64,000 nucleotides of DNA from assembly GCA_963969365.1 (NCBI GenBank), contig OZ017759.1:1922001-1986000 (forward strand). The letters are read 5' to 3'. Positions within the stretch are counted from its first letter, which is position 1. Each line of letters starts with the position of its first letter. This stretch comes from Asterochloris sp. CNOR1. Its lineage: Eukaryota; Chlorophyta; Trebouxiophyceae; Trebouxiales; Trebouxiaceae. Under the pieces are notes generated by a model that was given only the letters and a program-made list of their open reading frames with translations, made no database searches and had not been told where the DNA came from. Shown in pieces: positions 63,501 through 64,000 of this stretch. The position numbers and the translations under genes were made by a program.

Positions 63501-64000
63501 TCCTGGCAGGGGGTTCCCTGCCGTAACCACAAGGCTTCTGACAGCTGCATTCTGACTGGCACGGCTGAGGCTGTTGGGGTCTATGCACACTGTTCAGTGA
63601 GCAGGTCTTTTTGGCGTAGGGCTGGCTTGGGACACAATGACAGCTGAGCTTGCAGTTGTTCAAAATCAACTTAAAAGGGGTCAAACGTAGGTCTGAGTGT
63701 TTGAGAGGGTTGCTGGACCTCTTTGCCTGTCTTGTGCACTTATCACCAGGCCTCAGCCTGGACCACATCGCCCTCCACCTGCCCACTGCCAGTCTGGGCC
63801 ACTGCTGCTTTGCAGGCAGCCCGGCTCACAGGCTGGCCTGTCTCCGGCATCCGCCCGTGCAGCTGCGGCAGAGGCAGCAGCACGCAGGGCCACAGAGGCT
63901 GCCCAGCAGCCCCGGCCTGCCCCCACGTCACCTGATGCTGTACCACCAGCGGCAGCAGAGCCCACAGGCGCCTCTGCCATAGCACAAGCGTCTCCCCTGG
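60557..64000 (+). CDS. Ubiquitin-like plus WLM metalloprotease, Wss1-type (3' partial)
   Basis: In-phase exons: 60557-60761, 61014-61166, 61544-61673, 62085-62225, 62736-62948, and 63816 to the window end, still open. Residues about 5-80 form a ubiquitin-like domain (VTVAFRGKQHAISLPSN, LQVSPETIKLARPG, ARLSLFAS). Then come LHRLAADPGIVGIMQKHRWTVGTLSEM, VCILGVNINAGQEISLRLR and the zinc site HELAHMVFGEHD (H220, E221, H224, with H230), which defines the WLM family. Wss1/SPRTN-type WLM proteases cut proteins crosslinked to DNA and act with SUMO or ubiquitin. The UBL-WLM order matches the plant proteins. The last visible exon is Ala/Pro-rich; zinc-ribbon or PUB/VCP-binding parts may lie beyond the window. 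The ATG at 60557 gives a short leader before the UBL. Confidence 0.92.

Noticed and set aside
1-64000. Transposons, LTR elements or viral fossils
   Set aside because: No reverse transcriptase, integrase, transposase or capsid motif and no terminal repeats were seen. The repeats present are local and tandem.

Overview
This window is nuclear DNA from a eukaryote, most likely a GC-rich green alga (Chlorophyta, perhaps Trebouxiophyceae; the lineage is an inference). The reasons are: about 90 short exons joined by GT-AG introns with frequent gtgag donors and ctgcag acceptors; plant-type proteins (organelle RadA, a SOS1-like Na+/H+ antiporter, a plastid-type methyltransferase); and no operons, ribosome-binding sites or bacterial gene packing. 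I rebuilt genes by hand by joining exons whose splice phases agree. I saw no tRNA, rRNA, CRISPR array or recognisable transposon.

Layout, left to right. (1) 1165-3051 +, 3' part of an acidic protein with an RRM-like fold. (2) 4545-11200 +, a C2H2-type zinc finger fused in frame to a short-chain dehydrogenase. (3) 11346-11962 +, a small cupin. (4) 12423-about 15760 -, an unrecognised Ala/Gln/Glu-rich protein. (5) 15845-20518 -, a Gfo/Idh/MocA oxidoreductase. (6) 20832-23011 -, a Gtt1-type glutathione S-transferase. (7) 23138-24790 +, a plastid-type class I SAM methyltransferase. (8) 25175-32547 -, organelle-targeted RadA. (9) 32710-55598 +, a very long SOS1-like Na+/H+ antiporter with a cyclic-nucleotide-binding domain (about 35 exons). 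(10) 55931-60257 -, a cyclopropane-synthase/coclaurine-N-methyltransferase-like enzyme. (11) 60557-beyond 64000 +, a ubiquitin-like plus WLM metalloprotease of the Wss1 type.

Three gene pairs are divergent with short shared upstream regions (GST/methyltransferase 126 bp, RadA/antiporter 162 bp, CFA-like/WLM 299 bp). Three pairs are convergent. Several products fit stress handling (salt, electrophiles, DNA damage), but nothing shows that they form one pathway.

The most striking signal is not a gene. In at least seven of the eleven genes, on both strands, introns contain decayed tandem copies of the edge of the neighbouring exon, including the splice junction. Units run from about 35 to 200 bp. 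The copies always lie on the intron side, and only one copy stays in frame. This looks like introns that grew, or were born, by repeated tandem duplication of exon-intron boundaries. The zinc-finger/SDR fusion is the most unusual protein.
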